From Otis tarda (lineage: Eukaryota; Chordata; Aves; Otidiformes; Otididae), in contig CM048553.1 in NCBI GenBank assembly GCA_026413225.1, positions 98,988,190-99,052,189 on the forward strand: DNA of 64,000 nt. The letters run 5' to 3'. Position numbers and translations under genes: made by a program. Under the pieces are notes generated by a model that did not search any database, was not told the DNA's origin, and saw only the letters and a program-made list of their open reading frames with translations. This document shows, piece by piece, positions 49,519-60,485 of this stretch. Numbering within the stretch: the stretch's first letter is position 1; each line of letters begins with the position of its first letter.

Positions 49519-50801
49519 ATGAGACCTGATGAGATGCATCCATGGGTCCTGAAGGAACTGTCGGATGAAGTCGCCATGCCACTGTCCATTATATTTGAGA
49601 AGCTGTGGCAGTCTGGTGAGGTTCCTGCCAACTGGAAAAGGGGAAACATAGCTTCTATTTGTAAAAAGGGAAACAAGGAAGACTTGGGGAACTATAGGCC
49701 TGTCAGTCTTTGTGTCTGGCAAGGTCATGGAGCAGATCCTCCTGGAAACCATACTAAGGCACATGGAAAATAAGGAGGTGATTGGCGACAGCCAACAGAG
49801 CTTCACGAAGGGTAAATTGTGCCTGACCAATTTGGTGGCCTTCTATGATGGGGTTACAGCATTGGTAGATAAGGGATGACCAACTGATATCATCTACCTG
49901 GACTGGTGGAAGGTGTTTGACACTGTCCCACACAACACCCTTGTCTCTAAAGTGGAAAGATGTGGATTTGACAGACGGACCACTCGATGGATAAGGAATT
50001 GAGTGGATGGCCACACTCAGAGAGTGATGGTCAACAGTTCGATATCCAAGTGAAGACTGGTAACGAGTGGCATTCCTCAGGGGTCAGTATTGGGACCAAC
50101 CCTGTTTAACATCTTTGTTGGTGACGTGACAGTGGGATAGCATGCACCCTCGGCAAGTTCGGTGATGACACCAAGCTGTGGGGTGCAGTTGACACACCGG
50201 AGGGAAGGGACGTCATGCAGAGGGACCTTGACAGGCTGGAGAGGTGGGTCCAAGCAAACATCATGAAGTTCAACCAGACCAAGTGCAAGGTCCTGCACAT
50301 GGGTCAGGGCAATCTCAAGCACAATACAGGCTGGGCAGAGAATGGATCGAGAGCAGCCCAGAGGAGGATTTGGGCGTGCTAGTGGACGAGAAGCTCAACA
50401 TGAATGGGCAATGTGTGCTTGCAGCCCTGAAAGCCAACCACATCCTGAGCTGCATCAAAAGAAGCATTGTCAGGAGGTCAAGGGAGGTGATTCTCCCCCT
50501 CTACTCTGCCCTGGTGAGACCCCACCTGGAGTACTGCATCCAGCTTTGGATTCCCCAACATAAGAAGGACATGGACCTGTTGGAGCAAGTCCAGAGGAGG
50601 GTCATGAAGATGATAAGAGGGCTGGAGCACCTCTCCTATGAGGACAGGCTGAGAGAGTTGGGGCTGTTCAGCCTGGAGAAGAGAAGGCTCTGGGGAGATC
50701 TTATAGAGGCCTTCCAGTACCTAAAAGGGTTTAATAAGAAAGATGGGGAGAAACTCTTTAGCAGGGTCTGTTTTGATAGGATGAAGGGTAATGGTTTTTA
50801 A
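49519..50801 (+). pseudogene. CR1 ORF2 reverse transcriptase fragment (frameshifted)
   Basis: The reverse transcriptase copied CR1 RNA at the nicked target. Recognisable blocks are SIIFEKLWQSGEVP at about residue 28 of the 49519-49773 frame, the [10 protein letters not shown] block near 49910-49940, the FGDD box (50158-50169) and the C-terminal [17 protein letters not shown] region in the 50244-50801 frame. At least two frameshifts and internal stops break the frame. Replacement of alanine by glycine in the catalytic box could reduce activity, but the frameshifts already make it dead. Confidence 0.85.
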
Positions 50802-50943
50802 ATAGAAGGCAGCAGATTCCAACTTGATATAAGGAAAAAATTTTATACCACATGGATGGTGAAGCACTGGAACACATTGCCTGGAGACGTGGTGGATGCC
50901 CCATCCCTGGAAACATTCAAGGCTGGATTGGACTGAGCTCTGA

Positions 50944-51035
50944 TCACAGAATCATAGAATCATAGAATCATAGAATCATAGAATCATAGAATCATAGAAT
51001 CATAGAATCATAGAATGGTTAGGGTTGGAAGGGAC
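50944..51035 (-). mobile_element. Minimal inverted CR1 3'-end insert with expanded 8-mer tail
   Basis: Inside the 3' end of the plus-strand CR1 lies TCACAGAA, then eight perfect TCATAGAA units (50952-51015), then about 20 bp of CR1 3' core in reverse orientation. The host CR1 reads on either side (GAGCTCTGA before, AACCTGATCT after). It is either an extremely short nested CR1 insertion or a local template-switch product. Confidence 0.8.
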
Positions 51036-51135
51036 AACCTGATCTGGTTGGAGATGTCCCTGCTCCTTGCAGGGAGGTTGGACTAGATGGCCTATAAAGG
51101 TCCCTTCTAACCCAAACCATTCTATGATTCTATGA
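51000..51135. repeat. Inverted repeat with 36-bp arms
   Basis: Arm 51000-51035 is complementary to arm 51100-51135 with two mismatches by my alignment, around a 64-bp loop. It arises because the inverted CR1 piece faces the host CR1's own 3' end. An RNA through it would fold into a strong hairpin. Confidence 0.85.
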
Positions 51136-51670
51136 ACCAATTGTGAGAGTGGGGTTTTTTTAAAGAGCATAAGGAAACAACAAGAGCATAAAAAAAACAA
51201 CTAAATTTCTGATGAACTATTAAAACATAGGAATGCGTAAGTTAAGACAAAGATCTACAGATTTATTTCCTAAGTCAGGAATTTAAAAATAAAAAAAACA
51301 AAGTAAATGCAGAGTGGCATTCAAATTCCTACTCTTTCAGATGGAGAGGAACTTCTCACCTCATAAGATTCCATCTAACTTACATGATTGTATATGCTTA
51401 CAGTTACACAGATGATTTACTAAGCAAATATGAAGGAATTACAGAAAAATAAGCCTATAATGTCACAGATGTTTTCAGTTTGTCAGCTACTTAAAAACTA
51501 TGGGAATATAATAAGAATATATGATTTTACAGGAAGATACGTGATGGTATAGCTCAAGATAGTACTGTGGTCACTGAAAAATTTGGATTGCCGGGAAAAG
51601 TACTAAACTTTGTCTTTGCAGAGTGTAACTAGAGAATGAGATCTCTGCATAGTTTGGTATGAAGTAATAC

Positions 51671-51990
51671 TACTCATTCTCTACAACTACCTGAAAGGAG
51701 GTTGTAACGAGATGGGTGTTGATCTCTTTTTCCAAGTAACAAGTGACAGGCCTTCAGTTGCACAGTGGAGGTTTAGATTGGGTATTAGGAAAATTTCTTC
51801 ACTGAAAGGGTTGTCAAGTGCTGGAACAGGCTGCCCAGGGGAGTGGTTGAGTCACCATCCCTGGAGGTATTTAACAGGGGTATAGACATGGCACTTAACA
51901 ACATGGTTTGGTGGTGGACTTGGCAGTGTTAGGTTTGCTGTTCGACTCAATGATCTTGAGAGTCTTTCACAACCTAAATAACTCTATGAT
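51671..51990 (+). mobile_element. CR1 LINE 3' fragment of another subfamily, plus strand
   Basis: It has the conserved blocks CTACCTGAAAGGAGGTTGTA, AACAGGCTGCCCAGGGGA and GGACTTGGCAGTGTTAGGTT and ends AACCTAAATAACTCTATGAT, a decayed tail. This 3'-end type (TCAATGATCTTGAGAGTC) differs from that of the CR1 ending at 51135. A short internal deletion lies near 51740-51760. Confidence 0.92.
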
Positions 51991-54900
51991 ATGGTAGGAA
52001 GTAATTTTTAAAATGGGAATGGAAAAAGTGCCATGATAATTGTAAAATTATTTTGGTGGTGTCAATGGCCTTCATTGACTTTTAATTTGTGATACATGCT
52101 GATGATCAATTTACCATGACATAGACGGAAAACATGATATAAAAGAATGGTTGAAAACTGTGCTTGAAGTGGCAAGAACCCCCAATTACATGTAAAACTA
52201 TGGGAAGATGCTGAGTAAGCTTGCTTAGTAATAATCTGATATCACCAATAAATCAGATAGTGTAATACTTGGAAACATTTCTTGCTAATGCCTTGCATAT
52301 GATTGAATTTAAGATGTGCTGCAGGAGTATGATTATCTGTTTCTCTAATGAGTATATTTAGCCACTGAGGAGAAGCAATACTGCATCTGTATCTTGGTCT
52401 ATGGACTTTTTAATGTGGATGTATGATGAGCACATTCAGTAAACATGAGGAACGCCTGGTGTTGAGACACACGTTTTAGTGAGGAGGTGCAGCTGATATA
52501 TACAAAGAAAACTCTGATAAAGATTTCAGGGAGGTCAGTGAAGGTTAATAACTGTAAAAGTAGTGATTGCTGAGCATTTCAATGGGCTGAAGTGTTGTGG
52601 TGTTGGAATTAAATCTAATTGAACATTTCTTGGTAGGCTCTTTTCATGGTTTTTAAATGTATGGCTGCCCACAGTAAGACATAATGGCACAGAGTGAACT
52701 AAGCCTGAGAAGTCTCATGTAAAATACCAGTAACAGAAACAAAAGAAACTCAACTGTGGTGAGTTGTTAGAGCAGTCCAGGACCTCTAGCACCTTTCCTG
52801 CACTGGTGTTAGCCCTGATTGTTATTCTTTATAGGTATGTGATAGGAAGAATTTAATAACATTTACATTCCTATACGTGGGCCCAGTTAATAGAAGAAGA
52901 TGACAGTGATTACATTCAGGTAAGGAAAAGTCTGGGAACCATGCTTCCAATGTGAATTACTGTGTGTGTGACCAGTACCTGCACACTGCAACTGTTCTTC
53001 ATTTTTCACTGAATTTACTGTTTTGCAAAGCGATTCCTACAGCACACTTGTCATGAGTAGATGTGTAAAACAGACTCAGAAAGGTCATACAAGCTAAGTG
53101 CATGGAGTTTTCTGTCTTAAATATTTGCATTATTGTATTATGTTGCTTTAATTTATTTATTATTTATTTTCCTCTCTCATTCTGGGCCTTGAACTTCACT
53201 TACTCAGTATGGAGGTCAGAACTTCTTAATAAATCAGATATTACTTTGTGAATGATTGGCATCTAGAGAACATACACTATATTTTTACATAAAGCCTCTG
53301 TTGAAATAGCTGCATATATAATGCATAGTTGCTGCATATATAATAATCAGTGTCTGAATGTGAAGTTTTTGGTTAGATCATTGCACAGAAACAGAAACAA
53401 GATCTATTAAAATTACATTTCCATGAATTACTTTTTAAAAATTAAAAAATATCCAGTGGATTTGTACTGATTCCTGATGCCTACCTGAGCGAAGCAAACA
53501 ATCAGATTTCTGAATTGTAGAAAACTTGTTAACTGACTATAAACTCACAATGCTTTTTGTGGCATGGGCCTACAGATTAATCTGAGGGAGGAGAGTCTGG
53601 AAAAAAAGGACTGATATGGCTTGGAATACAGGATGACAAGTGGCTAGGCATGTTTGCTGTAGACTGCAAGGACATCTGCCTGTTGAGGACAGTGGGACAT
53701 GGATCCAGTTCTGCTTAGAATTAAACTGCATGAAAGCAACTGAAGCCAATAAGTTTGTACACGAAACAAAGAAGGAATCAGTTTAATGCAGTAACAAGCA
53801 ATATATGTATTTATATTTTTAGAAAGAGTTATTTTTCAGGCAAGTATTTCTTGCTTTGTTTTGATATCAGAAGATATCACCCAAAATTAATAATCCACTT
53901 ATTTTTTTACTGAAAAGAAAAAAAATTCTTAAAAGTACATTTTACTGGTAATATATATTGTTATAGTTGGAAAAAATATATATATGATCACGTTTAAAGA
54001 ATATTTTTTATCTGTATTTTCCCTGCTGGTATATTTTTATACACGAGGTACTAGTACACATATGTGAGCATTTTCATAAAGATTCTTAACATTCTGTTTC
54101 CTGTGGTTAACCCCTATATTGTGGATAAAATAAGCAATGCATCATTTACCAGACATTTTAAGCACTTGAAATTAATGGGATTTGGAATGCAACTTATTAT
54201 TTGAACATTGCTGGCTAGCATTAGTCCTGGTGTTGTTTCCTCAGTACTCAGTAAAACAAATCAGAAAAGAAATTATATTCTGTTCCAGTCTTCATAGCAC
54301 ATCAGTTTCCTTGGTATTTGAAGTCCTATAAAGCCATCCACTAGAAAAATGGGAGAGGGGAATAAGAAAACCATGTTTATAAACTCAGGGTTCAGGGTAG
54401 ACCTTAGATTGTCTTCTCACAGGCAAAAATGGGACCTTTAATTCAAAGGAATTACATCAGAATAATTAAGATCAGAAAATGACCTTTCAGGACATATCCT
54501 GCGCACTCTCTGACCTTTTCTACAGCTCTGTAGCAAAAATGGGACATGGAGTTGCTCCTAATAGGTTACACAGAGATCCTCATGACACGAAGGATATGTG
54601 GGTGCCATTAAACTGATGTATCAGTTCTGTCTCTATTTCTACCCAAGGGATGTCTGAGCTTGGCTGGAATCAATAGCAAGTGCTGGGTAGCATGATAGGA
54701 ATTGCTGTAAGAGGAAGAAACCCTATAAAATAACAAATAAATTATGAGTAAAACCTAGTCATGTAAAATCCTCTGACACGTGGAACCAGGAGGTTTGTAC
54801 AACTTTCTGTAACCTCTGGCTGGAAACGGCACAGCTTTTTCCATAGGAGGCAAAATATGGCCCTTTCTGAAATAAGTGATGAAGGTTATAATTCAGATTT

Positions 54901-55531
54901 TCCTTTTTGGTCTATGACCTGATATGACTTCCAATGTTTGCCTAATATTTCAGGCACTGGTGCTACTTCAGCTCAGCCTTTTTCAACGAAAGAGGGGAAA
55001 AGGAAGGAAAAGAATTATATGGTTGCTTCAAAAGCCTCTAATAACTTGAGAATCAGTTAATTCAGCTCTTTGTTGACTACTTTCTTAGGAAACAGAAATA
55101 GAAAAACAGAGTTTTCATCAGAAGAATATAGGGGAGATTTATAGGAGACAGGCGGAACGGCAGTTTCATGAATGCTCTGGTTCTGCAGTGAAATAGCCAT
55201 GGAAGCTGGTGGTCAATTTATTGGAACAGGGATTTTCTGAGTATGTCTAGCAAAAAGCAAACTGCACCCTTTTCTTTTCACAAAATCTAGATCTTATTTT
55301 CATAATTACAGTAATGAAAAAGGCCATGAAAGAGCAGAGTTGTAGAGAAAAAGTTACATTAACACAATGATTTCTCAGCAATGACCATATTGATGCCACT
55401 ACTTGAAGAGACGTTTTTGGATCTCAAAAGCTGCATCAAACACTTCATCAGTCAAAATGGAGAACACTGGCTATCCAGCATAGCAATGGATGTGAGCTGC
55501 TCAGTTACCGCTTCTTCTTGCTAATAGGTAA
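51991..55531. other. Unique AT-rich noncoding sequence
   Basis: Nothing recognisable; no frame of 60 codons or more was seen. A 14-bp direct duplication (GCTGCATATATAAT) occurs at 53309-53322 and 53331-53344. Confidence 0.55.
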
Positions 55532-55798
55532 CATAGAATCATAGAGTAGTTTGGGTGGGAAGGGACCTTCAATGGCCATCTAGTCCAACCGCCCTGCAAG
55601 GAGCAGGGACATCTCCCACCAGATCAGGTTGCTCAGAGCATTGTCCAACCTGGCCTTGAATGTTTCCAGGGATGGGGCACCTACCACCTCTCTGGGCAAC
55701 CTGTTCTACCACCCTCACTGCGAAAATTTTTTTCCTGATATCTAATCTGAATCTACCTCCTTCTATTTTAAAACCATTAACTCTTGTCCTATCACAGC
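55532..55798 (-). mobile_element. CR1 LINE 3' end, minus strand
   Basis: It starts on the plus strand with CATAGAATCATAGAG, the complement of the CR1 tail. The usual 3' block follows (TCTAGTCCAACC, GGAGCAGGGACATCTC, CAGATCAGGTTGCTCAGAGC, GATGGGGCACCTACCACCTC) and continues into the end of ORF2 to about 55798. A 60-codon plus frame (55660-55842) is an artefact. Confidence 0.95.
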
Positions 55799-58700
55799 AT
55801 ATCTGGGTAGACTGTGGGTCTTCACTCCCTTCCCATTGCTAGTTTTTATAAGATGATGTCCAATTAGGTGCAGTGAAAGCCATGTAGCTACAGTGACCTG
55901 AAAGTGCTATTTGTTACCAGATTCTTAATCATCTTTGTGTCTGAATCTTGCAGCTTTGTGAAGCTCTGTGTAGGGGAGTCTAGGTTATTTCTAGCGCAGG
56001 TACATCCTGAAATTCAATGAGGCTCAGTCACTTTGAAATGATATTATCAGGCTCACTAAGAGCATAGTCAGACTTCCTTTGATTTCCAACAGCTGTAATT
56101 TTGCCACAAACATTTACATGGATGGTTTGAAGCAAATCTCATGAGCTTTTGGAGGTCACAAATATTTTTGATGCCAGTAACATAAACCAAGAGATGTCTA
56201 CTCCTGCCAAGTGGAGTTGAGTGAAACATTTTTGATCACTTTCTTTGTACACAGAGTAAATAAAGACATTTGTAAATGCAGGTTGTTTTAACTGAAAAGT
56301 TATCAACTTAATATTGATGGTTTTGATACAGAAATATTATTTTGTTTATTAAAAAACTTAATGTCAGAAGTTAATTACATTTAATAGTGAAATAGGTGAA
56401 AAATAAAAAACCAAAAGCCCATCCAAACTTAACAGTTTCGTTTGATCTGAAATGGAATACGCTTTGCACTTTTATTTCATTGTGGAAAAAAATAGCCAAT
56501 GGCTGATGGTCAGCCAACATTAAATTAATTGTTAGTATTACCCTAGTTATAATTGCCTTTTGGTTCTGTGAGAATTCAAAACAATTTGCATGTTTGATGT
56601 TCCTTTCTTATTTTTACCTAAAAGTCAAATATTGTCCATGGCCTCAAATTGTGCTTTTCTAATAATGAAAAATATGCTGACTTACAAGTATTAAAGCTTG
56701 TAAATGTGAGGAAAAGTGGTGGTTTTACCTGTGACACAACATTGTCAGTTTGTTGTGCAAGACTGTGCACCTATGAAAATGATTAATCTTCAGTCTTGGC
56801 TGCAAAGGAATAGCTGTGTTCTTTGACAGAAGTGACATGAGTTTTATCTTACATCATGCCGTGTTCTCCTGATTTCACAAGTAAATCTTTGCAATAGAAA
56901 AAAGTATCTGTAGCCACTTTCCCTATTTAACATAACCTTCCAGATCTTCGTGTGAAAAAAGTCATTTTCAATAACACCAGTTAGAAGAGTAGCAGCAGAA
57001 TGTGGTCTTAGTTGTCGTTCTCAAGGCTAACTTGCTTAGCTTGTTTTTGTAAAATAGCGAAAGTACTAGCTAAATTTTGAAGTACTTGAAATCTGGTTAC
57101 AATATACTTACAGTTTTGTTTTTGTTTTTGTTTTGTATTTTTCAGTGTTCAAAAGACACAGTAAATTTTTTAGTTACTTGAAACTTAAATAAAAGAAAGT
57201 TAGAACTTTCCCTCCGCCTTTTCTAAAGGGCACTTGAGGAAATGTGTTTAGAAATGCTGTACTGAAAGTTTTCATCCTTTTAATTGCACACGGTCCACTC
57301 CTGCTCCTTGGAGTTCCTGGAGATTCTAGTTGAGACCTGGGTCTTGTTCCTGCAAACACTAACCATACATAATTATGGACAAGTCTGTTTTCAAAGACCT
57401 TCAAGGCTAATGATGCAAGACAGGAAAAATAAGCACCGGTGTTCCCGGTTTTTCCAGCTGGGCACTAAGGGACTGAGTGATTAGAATACTGACCCAGTGT
57501 CAGAAAAGCTTGTTGCAGCAGGAACAGGAACCTAATATATGCCTTCGTTTTCCAAGGATCCTACTTTAAACAGAGACCTGCTTTCCTTCTGGGAAACCTT
57601 ATTCTTTCAGAAATGCTGTACTCAAGATTCAGAAGAGTCAAACCTGAATATTTGAGCATATATATTTCAAATTTGTTATATTTTGACAAACTTAAAAAAA
57701 AATTGTGTGCTAACATTCTGTTTTTAAAGGCCATTAAATAGTCTGGGCCTACATGTTAAGCCACAGTTTCAAAAACTTTTGCCAGAAAAAATATCTTCTT
57801 TATGCAAACAAATCAATATTTATGTGTCCTAGCTGGACATTTACATGAACAAATATGAGTTTTGCCTGGGCAAACACTGATACATGAAGGCTCCACTGGC
57901 ATGTCTCAGGATAGAGCTCTAACTAAACATGTTTTCTAGCAATAAGTATACTACTCATTTAAAAAATGTAGTCTTCTATGATTTAAGAGGAATTATGTTT
58001 TTCATATTAGTAAAATCTGGAGAAATAATAAACTAATGGGACAGGGTAGAAATGTTTGATTCTACATTTTTAACTAACTTTTCAAATTTAATAAAGCTTC
58101 CTCCTAGAAGGTTATTATTTGCTCCTTTTGCAGTGTACTCTGCATTTCTGCCGTAATTTCTAGATGCAAGTTCTCCTACACAAATCATTAATTCAATGTC
58201 TATTTAGCTTCTCAGTTTTGAATGAAATGCTTTGATTGGAAATTCAGGGCAATAAATCAGCAACTTTTTAGGGGACAGGGAAGAGAGAAAAATCTTGTGA
58301 TTTTAATTTGACATAGAGACCGTTTGTGTTCTTTTGCGTAGTATTTGTCTTGGGTTATCCTTGTTGGCTGTAGCTGCCCACTGCCATCAAATGGAAGATC
58401 CTGACTTGAGAACTGGAGACTGTCCAAAACGTATGTAAGTTAAATAAATAAAAATAAATATCCTCTCACCTGCACTGCAATTCTTCTATTCAGACAGGGA
58501 GGTCTTGAAGGAATCTGTCTCCTTGGTTCCTCTTAGTGACTTGGAATTCAGTCCAGAAAAAGAAGTGCCTAAATTTAAATTGCAATCCAAAAACCACTGT
58601 TTACTTGCTACAAACTCATAGAAGTGTCTAAAAGCTACAGTATGACTTATTTTTGTCTTCAGACATTCTTTAGGTATCTGAAACATGTGCCTCTCTGCTC

Positions 58701-59156
58701 CCTACAGACCATCTTCTGAAATCCTTTTTCAGCCACTTCCTTCACAAGAGGGCTGTGAGAGACAGAAGACTGATTTACCCTACTAATCAGATCATTTCTA
58801 TAAAGAGTAAAAAATTTGGATCTATTTCTTCCTTGACCTATTCCTTTCCTTTCCAAATTTAGTAAAACCAAACCTCCCATTGTTCCCAGTCCATAATGGA
58901 GGAGAAGCCTCACATTTTTTATTTGTTATCACAGACAAAACCGAAGATCTTTTCCAACTTACAGCCAACTGCAGAGGTGTGCTACAAAGTTCACTGAAAA
59001 TGTGTTTTTATACTAATACTGTTGAGCTGCACAGTACAGTCGCCACCTTGAGATCACAGCACTCCTGCTCTCAAGTTCAGCCTGAGCTCCAGATATTACG
59101 AGTTCCTTTCGTGGTAGCCGGCAACAGGGACCTTCAACGTAGTCCTCTGTTTCTTG
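55799..59156. other. Unique AT-rich noncoding sequence
   Basis: No gene or repeat is recognised apart from a short GTTTTT-type simple repeat at about 57114-57135. Frames up to 135 codons (58880-59287, plus; its 3' part runs into LTR copy 4) have no family features. Confidence 0.5.
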
Positions 59157-59161
59157 TGGCC
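59157..59161. repeat. Left 5-bp target site duplication of LTR copy 4 (TGGCC)
   Basis: TGGCC is repeated exactly at 60270-60274 after the LTR. Confidence 0.9.
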
Positions 59162-59555
59162 TGTTGTAGTTTAGCCCCGCTCGGGACCAAGTTACACAGT
59201 CTCTCACTGACTCCTCTGAGGGAATGGAGGAGAGGTAATATAACAAAAAGGTCAAGGTTTGAGATAAGGACAGGGAGAGAACATTGAAGTTACCATTATG
59301 GGCACAACAGACTTGACTTGGGGAAAACTATTTATTTATTATTAGTAATAAAACCAAATCAGGACAATGAGGAAGAGAACAAAACCAACTACCCCCCACT
59401 CTTCCCTCTTCCTGGGCTTAACTTCATTTCAGTTATTTCTACCTTTTTCCCCTTCCCAAGCGGCACAGGGGGGAAGAGGGAATGGGAGTTACAGTCAGTC
59501 CATCACATGTGACTTTCCACCACTCCTTCCTCCTCAGGGGAAGAACTCCTCACAT

Positions 59556-59783
59556 TCCTCCCCTGCTCCAGCATGGGGTCCCTCCCATGGGCTACAGTCA
59601 TTCATAAACTGCTCCAGCGTGGGTAATTTTTCCACGGGGTGCAGTCCCTCTGGGATGGCTGCCCCAGCGTGGGCCCTCCACAGGCCACAGCTTCCTTCAG
59701 GCATCCGCTTACCCTGACGTGGGGTCCTCCACGGGCTGCAGGGGGACAACCTACTCCACCATGGTTATCACCACAGGCCGCAG
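59556..59783 (-). repeat. Degenerate GC-rich tandem array inside LTR copy 4 (5 units)
   Basis: Unit anchors on the plus strand end at about 59596, 59644, 59690, 59741 and 59783 (spacings 48, 46, 51, 42). Compared with copies 1-3, the 39-bp unit is missing as a clean whole-unit deletion. A 178-codon plus-strand frame (59719-60255) starts within the array and extends beyond it, antisense to the LTR. Confidence 0.75.
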
Positions 59784-60091
59784 GGGAATCTTGGCCAGGA
59801 GCAGAATTACTCCTGCCCCTCCTTCTTCACTGACCTTGGCATCTGCAGTCGTTCCTCTCACAAGAAATTCTTCACAATTGGCTCAGGCAGACACCTCTCA
59901 GGTTCTTTTCACATCTCCTCTCCACTTCTTGTGGCCAGCCTGGGCCAAGTCGTGCCCAGACAGCTGCCTGGCGGGAGGCCAGAGGGTGAGGGCCACAAGG
60001 CCCACAAAGCCCGCGCCTCCCCCTCTGTGCCCTGACCTTGCTTTTGCTTCTTCACTTCTTCTTTTTATTTTTTTTATATTTTTTCCCTTTC

Positions 60092-60119
60092 TTAAATATG
60101 TTATCACAGAGGTGTTGTC
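60092..60119 (-). promoter_or_regulatory. Decayed LTR U3 promoter core, copy 4
   Basis: The TATA-like box is retained, but both upstream heptamers have lost their CpG. The 14-bp spacing is kept. Confidence 0.5.
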
Positions 60120-60396
60120 ACTGAACATTCCGTCAGCAGTTGGCTCAGCCCTGGCCAGCAGCAGGTCCACCCTAGACCCGGCCAAGTCCACTGGACAAAG
60201 GGGAAACTTACAGCAGCTTCTTGCAGAAGTTGCCACCGTAGGCCCCCTCCACTAAACAAAACCAACACATGGCCCATCAGAACAAGGGCAGATGTGGTAA
60301 GACAAAGCTAGATTGGCCCACTTTCAGGAATCTCTTGAAACCAAATGCACCAGCAGTTTGTTTCCAAGAATATTAAGTAGCATGTGCTAGCCTGGC

Positions 60397-60485
60397 TGTC
60401 CTGGTTTTGGCTGGGATGAAGCTAATTTTCCTCTCAGTAGCTGCTGTGTTTTTGATTTAGTATAGGATTTGGTATGTGGCTGTGA
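60397..60485 (+). mobile_element. Fragment of a second ERVL-type LTR family (5' end)
   Basis: It starts TGTCCTGGTTTTGGCTGGGA and continues with AGCTAATTTTCCTCTCAGTA, AGCTGCTGTGTTTTTGATTT. This resembles the start of a widespread bird LTR family (TGTCCTGGTTTC...GGATAGAGTTAAT...). Similarity fades near 60485 and no 3' end was found. It lies about 130 bp beyond LTR copy 4. Confidence 0.55.

Larger units (their letters stand above)
48364..51135 (+). mobile_element. CR1 LINE, plus strand, 5'-truncated, 2.8 kb
   Basis: This is the longest CR1 here, broken in coding sequence but readable. The left part encodes the C-terminal endonuclease domain, with an in-frame TGA at 48535-48537. An intact SDH catalytic triplet (codons 48806-48814, Y-SDH-EIVE) ends that domain. 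A linker follows (about 49070-49500) and then the reverse transcriptase: entry frame 49519-49773, a DTVPHN block near 49920 and the active-site box at 50158-50169. That box reads FGDD instead of the usual FADD. The C-terminal thumb-like region is open at 50244-50801 (185 codons). Several frameshifts separate these pieces, so no full ORF2 survives. The 3' end carries the CR1 tail at 51121-51135, interrupted by a short inverted CR1 piece (50944-51035). Full-length CR1 is about 4.5 kb. Confidence 0.95.
59162..60269 (-). mobile_element. Solo LTR, same family, copy 4, the most diverged
   Basis: This 1108-bp minus-strand copy begins (minus strand) TGTGTTGGTTTTGTTTAGTG and ends CTAAACTACAACA, with perfect TGGCC duplications. 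TTAAATA (plus reading) is at 60092-60098. The motif pair has decayed to GATAACA and GACAACA (60099-60105 and 60113-60119 on the plus strand), as expected from CpG loss. The AATAAA complement lies at about 59331-59342. It shares the segment of about 17 bp with copy 2 and has lost one array unit. It appears older than the others by its lower CpG content and extra differences, but no distance was computed. Confidence 0.92.

Noticed and set aside
48623..50801. Series of plus-strand ORFs considered as a host gene
   Set aside because: They read as CR1 endonuclease and reverse transcriptase pieces with frameshifts and stops, in one continuous CR1 ending in its tail.
50952..51015. Run of eight identical 8-mers resembling a direct-repeat array
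   Set aside because: Not a CRISPR: there are no spacers, and the unit is the known CR1 3' tail 8-mer next to CR1 core sequence.
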